From positions 1 to 37,577 of the forward strand of contig QCAB01000008.1 in the NCBI GenBank assembly GCA_003282105.1: 37,577 nt of DNA. The letters run 5' to 3'. The notes under the pieces are model-generated. The model did not search any database and was not told the DNA's origin. It was given only the letters and a program-made list of their open reading frames with translations. This document shows positions 18,479-28,501 of this stretch, one piece after another (the stretch's first letter is position 1; each line of letters begins with the position of its first letter). The DNA is from SAR86 cluster bacterium AG-339-G14 (GTDB lineage: Bacteria; Pseudomonadota; Gammaproteobacteria; Magnimaribacterales; AG-339-G14). Position numbers and translations under genes: made by a program.

Positions 18479-19044
18479 TTATTTACTCTATTTTGATATT
18501 CGCAATTACGGGTATCCACTTTAACAATATCTCCTTGTTCAATAAAAAGAGGAACTTTAATTTCTATTCCATTTATTAAAACTGCATCTTTTAAAGTATT
18601 AGTAGAGGTATCTCCTTTAAATCCAGGCTCAGTAGCTGATATTTCAATCTCTACAAAATTTTTAATTTCTACACTCACTATTTTTTCATTCCATATTGAT
18701 ATTTCATATTCTTCTCCTTCGGTCATCCAATTTACTTTTTCTTCAATTAATTTTTTTTCTACATTAGTTTGTTCAAAAGTCTCAGAGTTCATAAATACTA
18801 GCTGATCTTCTTGCGAATACAGAAATTGCATTTTTGAAATTTCAATATCCGCTTTTTCAACTGTTTCCCCAGTCTTGAAGGTTTTATCTAATACTTGAGA
18901 GGTAGAAAGATTTTTATATTTTACCCTCATTACCGCCTGCCCTTTACCGGGTTTATGGAATTGATGATCAATAATTTCACAGAGGTTATTATCAATAATA
19001 ATCTTCATTCCAGTTCTAAATTCATTAGTTTGGACTATAGTCAT
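18475..19044 (-). CDS. efp: Translation elongation factor P
   Basis: FHKPGKGQAVMRVKYKNL with Lys34 at the modification site; three-domain EF-P length; GFKGDTSTNTLKDAVLINGIEIKVPLFIEQGDIVKVDT. Confidence 0.97.
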   Translation of the reverse strand: MTIVQTNEFRTGMKIIIDNNLCEIIDHQFHKPGKGQAVMRVKYKNLSTSQVLDKTFKTGETVEKADIEISKMQFLYSQEDQLVFMNSETFEQTNVEKKLIEEKVNWMTEGEEYEISIWNEKIVSVEIKNFVEIEISATEPGFKGDTSTNTLKDAVLINGIEIKVPLFIEQGDIVKVDTRNCEYQNRVNK

Positions 19045-19146
19045 TTTTTTGGATTTTTGGACGAAGAGAGGTTAAAATCGTCCGCTATAATTTTTAAGTA
19101 CATTAATTGTTGCAAGATAATTTTATTTTACTTAAAGTGAGACTTG

Positions 19147-19191
19147 AAAGGGGCAATTTAAGTTATTTTTTTACTGGGTCCCCTTTTTTTT
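19147..19191 (+). promoter_or_regulatory. Terminator-like stem-loop with T8 run in the 5' leader of the DUF3450/TonB cluster
   Basis: aaagggg (19147-19153) pairs with cccc ttt (19180-19186), followed by T to 19191; RBS gaggag and ATG at 19210 follow at once. No + strand gene lies upstream (efp is divergent). Confidence 0.5.
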
Positions 19192-19209
19192 GTAAAAATT
19201 GAGGAGAAG

Positions 19210-19974
19210 ATGTCATTTTTAAAAACAAATAAATTTTTGCCCACTATTTTTCTTTTAGCTTCTTTTAATCTCTTGTCTCAAGTAGATCCCGTTTTACAAG
19301 AAAATAAAGTTAGAGCAGATAATGCTGCAGTATCCCAAGAAAAAATTGATTCTTCTCAAGTCAAAATAGATCAAGATTCTTCAGAATATAAAGGCGTAAC
19401 AAAACAAATTGAGGGGTTAAAGGTTTACAACGCTCAAAAGAAAAAACAAATCAAAAGACAGATTGCTAGGATGGAAGAAATTGAAGAAACAATGAAATAT
19501 GCAGCTGTACTGCAAAGGCAAATTCCTCCTCTATCAAGAAGAATGCACGAGGGACTAACTAAATTTGTTGAGCTAGACCTTCCTTTCAGAACAGGTGAAA
19601 GGACAGAAAGACTAAAATTTATTCAAGACGCTTTAGACAATCCTACGGTTTCTCCTGCTGAAAAACTCAGACAAGTTTTAGAAGGATTTAATGTTGAAGC
19701 AGAGTACGGTCGGAAAATAGATACTTATAAAGATACGGTTATTATTGATGACCAAGAAAGAGAAGTTAACATTTTAAGAGTTGGCAGAATGGTGCTGGCT
19801 TATCAAACTACTGACCAAGACGAAACAGGAATTTGGAATAAGGAGACCAAAAGCTGGGAAAGTCTCCCTGGAAGGTATCAAAGACCTGTTAGAGATGGAA
19901 TTTCTATGGCAAAAAAACTGAAGACAGTTGGAATGCTCGAATTGCCAGTACCAGCCGCTGAGGTAATTCAATGA
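19210..19974 (+). CDS. DUF3450 family periplasmic coiled-coil protein
   Basis: Signal-like N-terminus; coiled coil; AVLQRQIPPLSRRMHEGLTKFVELDLPF...RLKFIQDALDNPTVSPAEKLRQVLEGFNVEAEYGRKIDTY; first gene of a TonB-ExbBD cluster. Confidence 0.9.
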   Translation: MSFLKTNKFLPTIFLLASFNLLSQVDPVLQENKVRADNAAVSQEKIDSSQVKIDQDSSEYKGVTKQIEGLKVYNAQKKKQIKRQIARMEEIEETMKYAAVLQRQIPPLSRRMHEGLTKFVELDLPFRTGERTERLKFIQDALDNPTVSPAEKLRQVLEGFNVEAEYGRKIDTYKDTVIIDDQEREVNILRVGRMVLAYQTTDQDETGIWNKETKSWESLPGRYQRPVRDGISMAKKLKTVGMLELPVPAAEVIQ

Positions 19975-21365
19975 AAACAATAGTCAAATTATCTTTATTC
20001 TTATTTCTGTCATTTTCGGGATTCTTACTTACTCAAGAAAGCGACGATAAACCTGAAAATATAGCATTAGATCTAGATCAACTTTTAGAACTAGTTAAAC
20101 AAGGAAGATTTGCAGAGGCTGAGGAAGCGGCTGAGAGAGAAGAGAGATTTATTAAAGAAAAGAATAGACAGGCAACGCTTTTAGCAAACGCTAAAGCTGA
20201 AAGAGCTCGTCTAGAAGCAGAAGCGTCTCGTTTAGAAACTACCTTTGAAGCTAATGACGCTAAGCTCGTTTTGTTAGAAGATCAATTAAAGACTAGATTG
20301 GGTTCGCTTTATGAAACTTTTGGTCACCTTCAAGGCGTTGCGTCTGATACTCAAGCAACTTTTGAAACCTCTCTTACCTCTGGTCAATTCGGCCAAGATA
20401 GAGAAATATTCTTAGATGATCTTGCTAAGAAAATGGGAGAAGGAGTTAGCGTTGCTACTATAGAAGAATTGGAAAAGCTTTGGTATGAACTTTCAAGAGA
20501 GCTTGTCGCGTCAGGTAGTGTAGAAAAGTTCACTGCTACAGTAATAGACAATAACGGTGATGCTTCTTTAGAGGAAGTTGTCCGAATAGGTAATTTTAAC
20601 GTTGTATCTGAGGGAGAGTATCTTACTTATCTTCAAGGCAGAGGAGCATATGAAACCTTGCCAAAACAACCCAGCAGATTTTTAGATGGATCCTATGATA
20701 TCTTTGATGAAGATTCCGGATTTGTTCAATTTGCATTAGATCCAACTGGTCCTCAAGGCGGAGCTTTGTTAGTAAATCTAATATCTTTACCGTCTTTTTT
20801 TGAACAAATTCAATACGGAAGAATTACTGGTTACACAATAATTCTTCTTTTCTTAATTGCTACAGGAGTTTTTGCCTGGAGATTCTATTCCTTATTTACA
20901 ATAAATAGCGCGATTAAAAAAGAAGTCAGCGGTGAAGAATCCTCTGATAATCCGCTTTCAAGGATTTTTACTGTTGCCAATGAAAATAAAACTGACACAG
21001 AAACTCTCGAATTAAAATTAGCAGAACAAATTCTTACAGAAAGACAGTCCATTGATCAGTACATTTGGGTTGTGAGATTAATTTCTGTTATTTCACCTCT
21101 TCTAGGTTTGTTTGGAACAATAATTGGAATGATTAATACTTTCCAAGCTATAACTTTGTTTGGCACAGGCGATCCAAAAACTATGGCGGGAGGAATATCT
21201 GAAGCTTTAGTTACAACTATGTTAGGGCTTATGAGTGCAATTCCAACTACTTTTATGGCAGCAGCTTTAAGTAATTACTCGAAAGGTATACTTTCAGTTC
21301 TTGAGGAGCAAAGTACAGGAATGGTTGCAGCTCGAGCAGAAGAAACTCAACAAGTAACAAGTTAA
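19971..21365 (+). CDS. TtpC-like long MotA/TolQ/ExbB proton channel family protein
   Basis: Signal peptide, long coiled-coil periplasmic region, then TM segments with ISPLLGLFGTIIGMINTFQAI..GGISEALVTTMLGLMSAIP. Confidence 0.93.
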   Translation: MKTIVKLSLFLFLSFSGFLLTQESDDKPENIALDLDQLLELVKQGRFAEAEEAAEREERFIKEKNRQATLLANAKAERARLEAEASRLETTFEANDAKLVLLEDQLKTRLGSLYETFGHLQGVASDTQATFETSLTSGQFGQDREIFLDDLAKKMGEGVSVATIEELEKLWYELSRELVASGSVEKFTATVIDNNGDASLEEVVRIGNFNVVSEGEYLTYLQGRGAYETLPKQPSRFLDGSYDIFDEDSGFVQFALDPTGPQGGALLVNLISLPSFFEQIQYGRITGYTIILLFLIATGVFAWRFYSLFTINSAIKKEVSGEESSDNPLSRIFTVANENKTDTETLELKLAEQILTERQSIDQYIWVVRLISVISPLLGLFGTIIGMINTFQAITLFGTGDPKTMAGGISEALVTTMLGLMSAIPTTFMAAALSNYSKGILSVLEEQSTGMVAARAEETQQVTS

Positions 21366-21368
21366 GCT

Positions 21369-21893
21369 ATGGCTTGGTTTTATAACCTTCAATCAATACT
21401 TTTTGAATTCCTTGAGAAGGGAGGCGGGGTAGTCCTACTGATCGCTTTCTTGATATTAGTTATGTGGTTTTTTATTTTTGAGAGAATTTGGTATTTTCAA
21501 TTTGTTCATCCCACAGTTGAAAGAGACACCATTCAAGAATGGTCAGAGGTAAAGACTCATAAATCTTGGGAAGGCCATGTGATAAGAGTCATGCTCATTT
21601 CAAAAGCCGAACAACAAATTAAAACCAATATTGAATTTATTAGAGTTTGCGTCGCCTTAGCGCCTTTATTTGGTTTGCTTGGTACAATTATTGGTATGAT
21701 CGAAGTTTTTCACATTTTAGCTGTGACTGGCGGCGGAGATGCTAAAGCGATGGCTGGCGGCGTTGCGAGATCAACAATTCCTGCGATGGCAGGTTTAATG
21801 GCAGCTATTCCAGCAAGCATTGCAGCAAGATGGCTTGATAGTAACGTTAGAAAAAAAACAGATTTGTTATCTGAACGTTTAACATACGAATAA
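21369..21893 (+). CDS. ExbB-type biopolymer transport protein
   Basis: VALAPLFGLLGTIIGMIEVFHILAVTGGGDAKAMAGGVARSTIPAMAGLMAAIPA. Confidence 0.95.
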   Translation: MAWFYNLQSILFEFLEKGGGVVLLIAFLILVMWFFIFERIWYFQFVHPTVERDTIQEWSEVKTHKSWEGHVIRVMLISKAEQQIKTNIEFIRVCVALAPLFGLLGTIIGMIEVFHILAVTGGGDAKAMAGGVARSTIPAMAGLMAAIPASIAARWLDSNVRKKTDLLSERLTYE

Positions 21894-21900
21894 AAAAATT

Positions 21901-22311
21901 ATGAGAAGATCACTAATTAATCAAGCAGTAGAAGACACAGAAGAGCCAAATATTACGCCAATGCTTGATGTGGTTTTTATTTTATTAATCTTTTTTATTG
22001 TTACAGCTAATTTTATTAAAGAACCGGGATTAGAAATAAATCGTCCAGATTCAGAGACATCAGAGATTACTGAAAATGCGGCTATATTAATTGCTATAGG
22101 AGCCGCAGGTGAAATTTATATGGACGGTAGAAGAATTGATGTGAGGCAGGTCAAGGCTAACGTAATTAGATTGATCGCTGAAAACCCACAAGGATCGGTA
22201 GTCATTCAAGCAGACGTAAAATCAACAGCCGAAAAAATAGTAGCGGTTATGGATGAAGTTAGAGAAGCTGGAGTGGTTGATATTTCAATTGCGTCAGAAC
22301 CTAATTTTTAA
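21901..22311 (+). CDS. ExbD-type biopolymer transport protein
   Basis: EPNITPMLDVVFILLIFFIVTANFIKEPGLEINRP; VVIQADVKSTAEKIVAVMDEVREAGVVDISIAS. Confidence 0.96.
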   Translation: MRRSLINQAVEDTEEPNITPMLDVVFILLIFFIVTANFIKEPGLEINRPDSETSEITENAAILIAIGAAGEIYMDGRRIDVRQVKANVIRLIAENPQGSVVIQADVKSTAEKIVAVMDEVREAGVVDISIASEPNF

Positions 22312-22977
22312 ATGATTGAAAAATTTTTAAATACTGATTTAGATAACGTTTACCAGAAATATGGGCTTGCTGCCGCTGCCGGTACTACGATATCAATCGC
22401 CTCTTTGATGTTAATGGCAGTTCTAATTGCAACTGGAGACGTCTCATTAGATGACGTAAAAACTCGAAAAATCGTAGACGTTGTAATGCCCCCAAAAGAT
22501 TTGGAATTAATTGATAATTTTGAAAGACCTGATGAGGCTGAACCTGAGCCGGATCAACTGCCTCCAGATGTTGACATTGAGACAGTTGATGACTTTGACG
22601 ACGCTATGAATTTGAATTTTAATTTTAAGGCCAAAAGACAAGGGGTCTTTGCGGATGGCTCTTATGTTCCAATATTCCAAGTTCCGCCGCAATATCCTAG
22701 AAGAGCTGCAGAAAGAGGAATCGAGGGATGTGTGCTTCTAGAATATACAGTTACTCCTCTAGGAGCTGTATCTGAGCCAACAGTCATAGAAGCTAATCCT
22801 CCTGGAATTTTCGATAGAGCTGCAACAAGAGCTGCGTTAAGATATAAATATAAGCCTCTTATTAGAGACGGTGTTGCCGTAGCTGTAGAGGGGGTGAGGC
22901 AAAGAATAACTTTTATTTTGGAAGGTGAAGGAAAAGGGCCGGGCTATGTTCCACAAAACTGTTTGGAGATGATTTGA
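22312..22977 (+). CDS. TonB family protein (short TonB2-like)
   Basis: N-terminal TM, short PDEAEPEPDQLPPD linker, C-terminal PPQYPRRAAERGIEGCVLLEYTVTPLGAVSEPTVIEANPPGIFDRAATRAALRYKYKP. Confidence 0.94.
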   Translation: MIEKFLNTDLDNVYQKYGLAAAAGTTISIASLMLMAVLIATGDVSLDDVKTRKIVDVVMPPKDLELIDNFERPDEAEPEPDQLPPDVDIETVDDFDDAMNLNFNFKAKRQGVFADGSYVPIFQVPPQYPRRAAERGIEGCVLLEYTVTPLGAVSEPTVIEANPPGIFDRAATRAALRYKYKPLIRDGVAVAVEGVRQRITFILEGEGKGPGYVPQNCLEMI

Positions 22978-24371
22978 TGAGGGTTTTAAGTTTTTATTCA
23001 ATATTTTTTGTCTGTTTATTTCTTAGTTCATTTTTGGTTGCACAAGAAAAAGAAGAAAGAAAATTTAATTTTCCTGGATACACCATTGAAAAATGTCTAA
23101 AAGATTACGAAATCGCTAAAAAACCAAAAAGACGTGTTGCAAAATTACCTAGTCAAAAAGCACAAAGGTTCTTAAAAAGATTATTTCCTGCTTTAGAAGA
23201 GGATGACTTACTACTTGCTCTTGAAATACTAGATGAAATGAAAATTTCTGAAGACTTAACCAATGTAGATAAAGCCCAAATGTGGTATTACTATGCTTAT
23301 GTACATTTCAGTCAAGATAAATTAAAAGAAGCAGAAAAAGACTATTATAATTTTTTAAAAATTGAAGAAGCAGATCCTAGGCTAAGAGCAAACGTAATTT
23401 TCAGTCTAGCTCAAATTGCCTACTCTAGAGAAGAATACAGAAAATCTATAGAAACAATGAAAGAATGGCTTTCTATAGAGTCTAATCCTAGCTCAACAGG
23501 ATTTGACATAATGGCCGCTTCTCACTGGCAACTGAATGAAAAGAGAATGGCTTTGAGAAACGCAGACACTGCCATGTGTGTTGCAAAAGCAAATAATTCT
23601 AAGCCGAGAGAATCTACTTACAATCTTTTATTGGCTTTATACAATGAGGCTCAAAAAACTGATGAAATGTTGCCTCTCTATAAAGAGTTGGTAGATTTTT
23701 ATCCTAAAAAAAGATACTGGGTTCAACTTTCATCTTTGTATGGGACTTTGCAGCAAGAATCTAACCAGCTTTCAGCATTGGAAGCAGCTCACGATCAAAG
23801 ATTGTTGGACAAAGAATCAGAATATATAGCTTTGTATCAACTATTAATGCGAGCGGAAGCACCTTTTAAAGCTGCTAAAGCTCTCCAATATGGTGTTGAT
23901 GAAGAGTTTGTAGAAAGAAAAGAAAAGAATATAAAGATGCTGGCTCAAGGTTGGCATATGTCTCAAGAATTAAAAAAGGCTGAACCTCTTTACAAGGAAG
24001 CAGCTGAAAAGTCAGAAGAAGGCGAGTTATTTGTCTTTTTGGGACAACTTTATTTAGCTACGGATAGATACGATTTAGCAATGGACTCTTTAAAGTTAGG
24101 TTTGGAGAAAGGAAAATTAAAAGATCCGGTCACAGTGAATATTCTTTTAGGTCAAGTATCTTATGAAAAACAAAATTTTGACGATGCTACAATTTTTTTC
24201 AGAAAAGCTCTTGATAGGCTAACCGACTTAAAAATAAAGGACAAAAAATTAAAAGAAGAGAAACAAGACAAGCTTAGAGCACAAGCTCTTACATGGCTAT
24301 CTTATACAGAAAAAGAAGCTAAGAGAGTCAAAATTTTAGAGCAACGAAGGAGGGATCTTGAAGAAAGTTAA
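22974..24371 (+). CDS. TPR-repeat periplasmic protein of the TonB cluster
   Basis: Signal peptide; repeated TPR-like helices (MWYYYAYVHFSQDKLKEAEKDYYNFLKI; LFVFLGQLYLATDRYDLAMDSLKLGLEKG; NILLGQVSYEKQNFDDATIFFRKAL). Confidence 0.88.
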   Translation: MMRVLSFYSIFFVCLFLSSFLVAQEKEERKFNFPGYTIEKCLKDYEIAKKPKRRVAKLPSQKAQRFLKRLFPALEEDDLLLALEILDEMKISEDLTNVDKAQMWYYYAYVHFSQDKLKEAEKDYYNFLKIEEADPRLRANVIFSLAQIAYSREEYRKSIETMKEWLSIESNPSSTGFDIMAASHWQLNEKRMALRNADTAMCVAKANNSKPRESTYNLLLALYNEAQKTDEMLPLYKELVDFYPKKRYWVQLSSLYGTLQQESNQLSALEAAHDQRLLDKESEYIALYQLLMRAEAPFKAAKALQYGVDEEFVERKEKNIKMLAQGWHMSQELKKAEPLYKEAAEKSEEGELFVFLGQLYLATDRYDLAMDSLKLGLEKGKLKDPVTVNILLGQVSYEKQNFDDATIFFRKALDRLTDLKIKDKKLKEEKQDKLRAQALTWLSYTEKEAKRVKILEQRRRDLEES

Positions 24372-24853
24372 TCTTTGATATAAGTTTTAATTTCACATTC
24401 AATTTTGCTTTTTTCATCGGTAAAACTTTCACTGCTTACCTCTTTCCAATTGTCTAAATCAATTGAAAAAAAAGCATCTCCTTTAAATTCTTTCATTACA
24501 TGTGTAAGCACCATCTTGGAACAGTGCGGCTCTAACAGGTTGTAAATTTCAGAGCCTCCAATAATAAAAATCTCTTGATCAAGAGCATTAAGGAAAGTTA
24601 ACAACTCGTTTATTTGTTTAAAAACTTTTATTTCATCTAAAGTTTGGAATCCTTTTTTTGTAAGAATTATATTCATTCTGTTTGGTAAAGGGCGTCCAAT
24701 AGATTCATAAGTTTTTCTCCCCATGACTACTGGACTTCCAGAGGTAAGTTCTTTAAATCTTTTCAGATCTTCTGGGATATGCCATGGCAAAGAATTATTT
24801 TTTCCAATTACGTTATTTTTTGCTATTGCTGCTACGATTGTAAGCTTCATCAA
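24368..24853 (-). CDS. folA: Dihydrofolate reductase
   Basis: [53 protein letters not shown]. Confidence 0.97.
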   Translation of the reverse strand: MMKLTIVAAIAKNNVIGKNNSLPWHIPEDLKRFKELTSGSPVVMGRKTYESIGRPLPNRMNIILTKKGFQTLDEIKVFKQINELLTFLNALDQEIFIIGGSEIYNLLEPHCSKMVLTHVMKEFKGDAFFSIDLDNWKEVSSESFTDEKSKIECEIKTYIKD

Positions 24854-25644
24854 ACAGCTATTGGGGCCGAAATTAATGGGTGGAATTCATAGTCTAAAAT
24901 TTCTATATCTTCATATTTAAAGTCAGATATTTCCTTAACTTTTTTATTTAATTTTAAACGGGGCAAATTTTTTGGGTCTCTAGTTAATTGAAGATTTGCT
25001 TGGTCTAAATGGTTTAAATATAAGTGAGCGTCTCCAAGAGTATGAACGAATCTGTATGGTTTTAATTCACAGACCTGAGCAACCATGTGAGTTAGGAGGG
25101 CATATGAGGCTATGTTGAAAGGTACTCCTAAAAAAACATCTGCACTTCTTTGATAAAGTTGACAGGAAAGATTTCCGTTAGCTACGTAGAATTGAAAGAG
25201 AGTGTGACAAGGTGGCAAAGCCATTTGATCAATTAAGGTTGGATTCCAGCCACTGACAATATGCCTTCTAGAATCGGGATCATTTTTTAAACCTTCAATT
25301 AGATTTCTGATTTGATCAATTGGTTCTTTTCCTGGATTAGGCCATGATCTCCATTGAGCACCATAAACTGGACCAAGCTCACCATTTTCGTCAGCCCATT
25401 CATCCCATATCGATACTCCATTTTCTTTTAAATATTTAATATTTGTAGAACCTTTGAGAAACCATATGAGTTCATGGATTATTGATTTTAAGTGTATTTT
25501 TTTAGTGGTTACGAGGGGAAAGCCTTCACTTAGATCAAAATGCATTTGATGACCAAAGATGCTTTTTGTTCCTGTTCCAGTTCTATCAGATTTTTCAACT
25601 CCTTCATCGAGTATTTTTTGCATTAAATCAAGATATTGTTGCAT
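24850..25644 (-). CDS. thyA: Thymidylate synthase
   Basis: [75 protein letters not shown]. Confidence 0.98.
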   Translation of the reverse strand: MQQYLDLMQKILDEGVEKSDRTGTGTKSIFGHQMHFDLSEGFPLVTTKKIHLKSIIHELIWFLKGSTNIKYLKENGVSIWDEWADENGELGPVYGAQWRSWPNPGKEPIDQIRNLIEGLKNDPDSRRHIVSGWNPTLIDQMALPPCHTLFQFYVANGNLSCQLYQRSADVFLGVPFNIASYALLTHMVAQVCELKPYRFVHTLGDAHLYLNHLDQANLQLTRDPKNLPRLKLNKKVKEISDFKYEDIEILDYEFHPLISAPIAV

Positions 25645-26434
25645 TTTTATTTTTATTGAAAGCAAATATTAATAAGATAATTCCCGCCAAAACCATTGGT
25701 AAAGAAAGAATCTGACCACGGGTAATCATATCAAATAAATCAAATCCAATATGAGAATCCGGTGTTCTAAATTGTTCAGTTATGATTCTAAAAAAACCAT
25801 AAAATACTAGAAAATAACCCGACAATGCCATCCGAGGCATCTTTTTCTTAAATAGAAAATACATTATAAAAAATAACACAGGCCCCTCTAAAAAAGCCTG
25901 ATATAGCTGGGAAGGATGCCTAGCTAGCTGAAGGGGATCGCTCCAAAAGGTCATCCCCCATGGAAGGTCAGTTGGCCTTCCAAGCAATTCTCCTCCAAGG
26001 AAGTTTCCAATTCTTACAATTCCTAAACCTAGAGGAAAGCTTATAGCGATGTGATCGGAAAATTCGAAAAAAGGAATATTTATTTTTTTACTAAAGATCA
26101 AGAATGCAACAATTACTCCAAATAGCCCTCCATGAAAAGACAAACCACCTTCCCAAATCCTGAGAATGGAAAATGGATCAGATAATATTTGATCCATTCC
26201 ATAGAACAGCATGTAACCAAGTCTTCCTCCTATAATCGCTCCTAAAACTCCATAAAACAAAAAGTCTTCGACATGCTCTTCAGTGAAATTTGCATTAGTG
26301 GCAATATTTCTTTTGGCAAACCAATGGATAGATAGGATTGCTATTACCCAACTAATCCCGTACCAGTAAATTGGCCACCAACCAACAAAGGGAATGGGTA
26401 AATAGAAAGCAACAGGATTTATATCAATGATCAT
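25628..26434 (-). CDS. lgt: Prolipoprotein diacylglyceryl transferase
   Basis: [73 protein letters not shown]. Confidence 0.97.
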   Translation of the reverse strand: MIIDINPVAFYLPIPFVGWWPIYWYGISWVIAILSIHWFAKRNIATNANFTEEHVEDFLFYGVLGAIIGGRLGYMLFYGMDQILSDPFSILRIWEGGLSFHGGLFGVIVAFLIFSKKINIPFFEFSDHIAISFPLGLGIVRIGNFLGGELLGRPTDLPWGMTFWSDPLQLARHPSQLYQAFLEGPVLFFIMYFLFKKKMPRMALSGYFLVFYGFFRIITEQFRTPDSHIGFDLFDMITRGQILSLPMVLAGIILLIFAFNKNKNATIS

Positions 26435-27231
26435 AGGAAAGTAATATAAAAAATCCTTATGGCAACCAAAATAACTAAAATTGAAAAAGCTATTCTTAAA
26501 GATTCCCCTTTCATTTTGTTAGAAATCTCAGCCCCATATTTTGCAAAATAAATACTTGATATTCCGGCCACTAAAATTGCAGGTATAAATACCGAGCCAT
26601 AAACAAAATCTATTTCGTCTAGATCAATGGGTGCAAATAAAAGTCCTCCAATTAATCCTGACAATGCAAAAAAGAAGCCCATGATTGAAGAAGTTCCTAC
26701 AGCTTCATGAATTTTTAAACCTCTGAATTGAAAATAAGGAACCATTAAAATTCCTCCACCTATTCCAACAAATGAAGTAATCAGCGCAATAAAACCTCCG
26801 ACCATGAATAACTCTATTCCGCTAAAAGATGGAATTTTATTTTTTGGAGAAAAATTAAAGGCAAGTTGAATTGCAGCTAAGATAAGTGAGACCGCAATTA
26901 TAATCTGTAGAATACTCCCCGAAATATAGACAGCAATATACCTACCGAACATAGTTGAAATAATTGCTGCTAAAAACATGTATTTCACAATTTCTAAATT
27001 AATATTTTTGTTTAGATAATGGGTATATGCCGCCATTGGAATTGTAATGGCCATAGTTCCCATTGATGTTCCGGTCGCCAACAAGGGAATGAATTCAGGA
27101 GGAAAATTTAAATAATTAAATAGGAGAATATAAGCTGGAACAAGAATGATCCCGCTTCCAATACCAAAAAAACCTGATAATAATCCTGCAAAAATTCCAA
27201 GTAAGATTAAAGGGATAATGATTTCTATCAT
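26431..27231 (-). CDS. TSUP (TauE/SafE) family membrane transporter
   Basis: GIFAGLLSGFFGIGSGIILVPAYIL, ITSFVGIGGGILMVPYFQFRGLKIHEAVGTSSIMGF. Confidence 0.93.
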   Translation of the reverse strand: MIEIIIPLILLGIFAGLLSGFFGIGSGIILVPAYILLFNYLNFPPEFIPLLATGTSMGTMAITIPMAAYTHYLNKNINLEIVKYMFLAAIISTMFGRYIAVYISGSILQIIIAVSLILAAIQLAFNFSPKNKIPSFSGIELFMVGGFIALITSFVGIGGGILMVPYFQFRGLKIHEAVGTSSIMGFFFALSGLIGGLLFAPIDLDEIDFVYGSVFIPAILVAGISSIYFAKYGAEISNKMKGESLRIAFSILVILVAIRIFYITFL

Positions 27232-27285
27232 TTCATCGCATTATCGCTTATCTAAGACCTCTGATAAACTTAAGTTTTCTCAAGC

Positions 27286-28038
27286 ATGTGTTTAATTTTG
27301 TTGTCAAAGCCAAGTTTAGGCGATTATAAATTCGTTCTTTCTTCAAATAGAGACGAATTTTACGAACGGAAAACAAAAAATATGTTTTGGTGGAATAATT
27401 TTGACGGATTACTAGCTGGACAAGATTTAGAACAAGGCGGTACTTGGCTTGGAATAACAAAATCTGGAAGATTTGCGGCTGTAACTAACGTAAGAGAATT
27501 TTACCAAACAGATACAAAAGAAAATTTTTTGTCGCGAGGAGACTTAGTAAAAAATTTTTTAAATTCATCCTTGTCGCCTGAGGAGTATGTTCAAAAAGTC
27601 GAAGCAAACAAATACATGGGCTTTAACTTGGTTGTTTCTGATTTGAAATATTTTTCAATAATTTCCAGTCAAGGAATCGAAAGCTTCAATCAAGAATTAG
27701 TAGTCGTTGGTAATCGAGCTTTGAATACAGAAACAAAGAAATTGAAAAGTGCAAAAGAGGATTTTAAAAGTATCTTAAATCAAACTTTTACTCATCAAGA
27801 TTTAATTGAACTTATGCAAAAACCAAAAAAAAATTATGAATTCAATTTCGAACAAATAAACCAAAACCATGGAAGCGAGTTTGATTCAAGATTTATCACG
27901 TCTGATATTTACGGAACTAGATCGACAACTGTCATTACAATTGATCGGAAAGACATAGTCAAAGTCACAGAGGTAATATATGACAGTTCAAGCAATTTAT
28001 CTGATTCAAACACATTTGAATTTAAAGTTCACTCTTAA
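27286..28038 (+). CDS. NRDE (TANGO2-like) family protein
   Basis: MCLILLSKPSLGDYKFVLSSNRDEFYER; Cys2 and NRDE motif; GQDLEQGGTWLGITKSGRFAAVTNVRE. Confidence 0.92.
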   Translation: MCLILLSKPSLGDYKFVLSSNRDEFYERKTKNMFWWNNFDGLLAGQDLEQGGTWLGITKSGRFAAVTNVREFYQTDTKENFLSRGDLVKNFLNSSLSPEEYVQKVEANKYMGFNLVVSDLKYFSIISSQGIESFNQELVVVGNRALNTETKKLKSAKEDFKSILNQTFTHQDLIELMQKPKKNYEFNFEQINQNHGSEFDSRFITSDIYGTRSTTVITIDRKDIVKVTEVIYDSSSNLSDSNTFEFKVHS

Positions 28039-28042
28039 GTAA

Positions 28043-28501
28043 ATGCAAGGATATAGAAAGAATGTTGCAATGGTTGTTCTAAATAGAAATAACCAAGTTC
28101 TTCTTTGCAGAAGAAAAGGAACAGAAAATTGGCAGTTTCCTCAAGGAGGAATAGATGAAAATGAACTTTGTGAAGATGCAATGTATAGAGAGCTTTATGA
28201 AGAGGTAGGGCTCAAATCATCAGAAGTAGAAATTTTGGGTAAAACAAAAGAGGAAATAAAATATGATATTCCTATTACTATTAGATCAAGAGTTTTAGGC
28301 GGAAAATACAAAGGTCAATTACAAACCTGGTTTTTACTAAAGTTGAAAGGAGAAAATTTTTCAATTGACTTGAGTAAAGATGTCTCACCAGAGTTCGATA
28401 AATTCGATTGGGTTTCTTTTTGGTTTCCTCTGGCAAAAATAATACATTTTAAAAAAGAAGCCTATCGATTGGCATTGAAGGAGTTAAGAGAATTGTTATG
28501 A
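28043..28501 (+). CDS. rppH: RNA pyrophosphohydrolase (Nudix)
   Basis: GYRKNVAMVVLNRNNQVLLCRRKGTENWQFPQGGIDENELCEDAMYRELYEEVGL. Confidence 0.95.
   Translation: MQGYRKNVAMVVLNRNNQVLLCRRKGTENWQFPQGGIDENELCEDAMYRELYEEVGLKSSEVEILGKTKEEIKYDIPITIRSRVLGGKYKGQLQTWFLLKLKGENFSIDLSKDVSPEFDKFDWVSFWFPLAKIIHFKKEAYRLALKELRELL

Noticed and set aside
27232-27285. Short TTATC/GATAA inverted repeat in the TSUP/NRDE divergent spacer as an operator
   Set aside because: Only 5 bp arms in AT-rich sequence; expected by chance.
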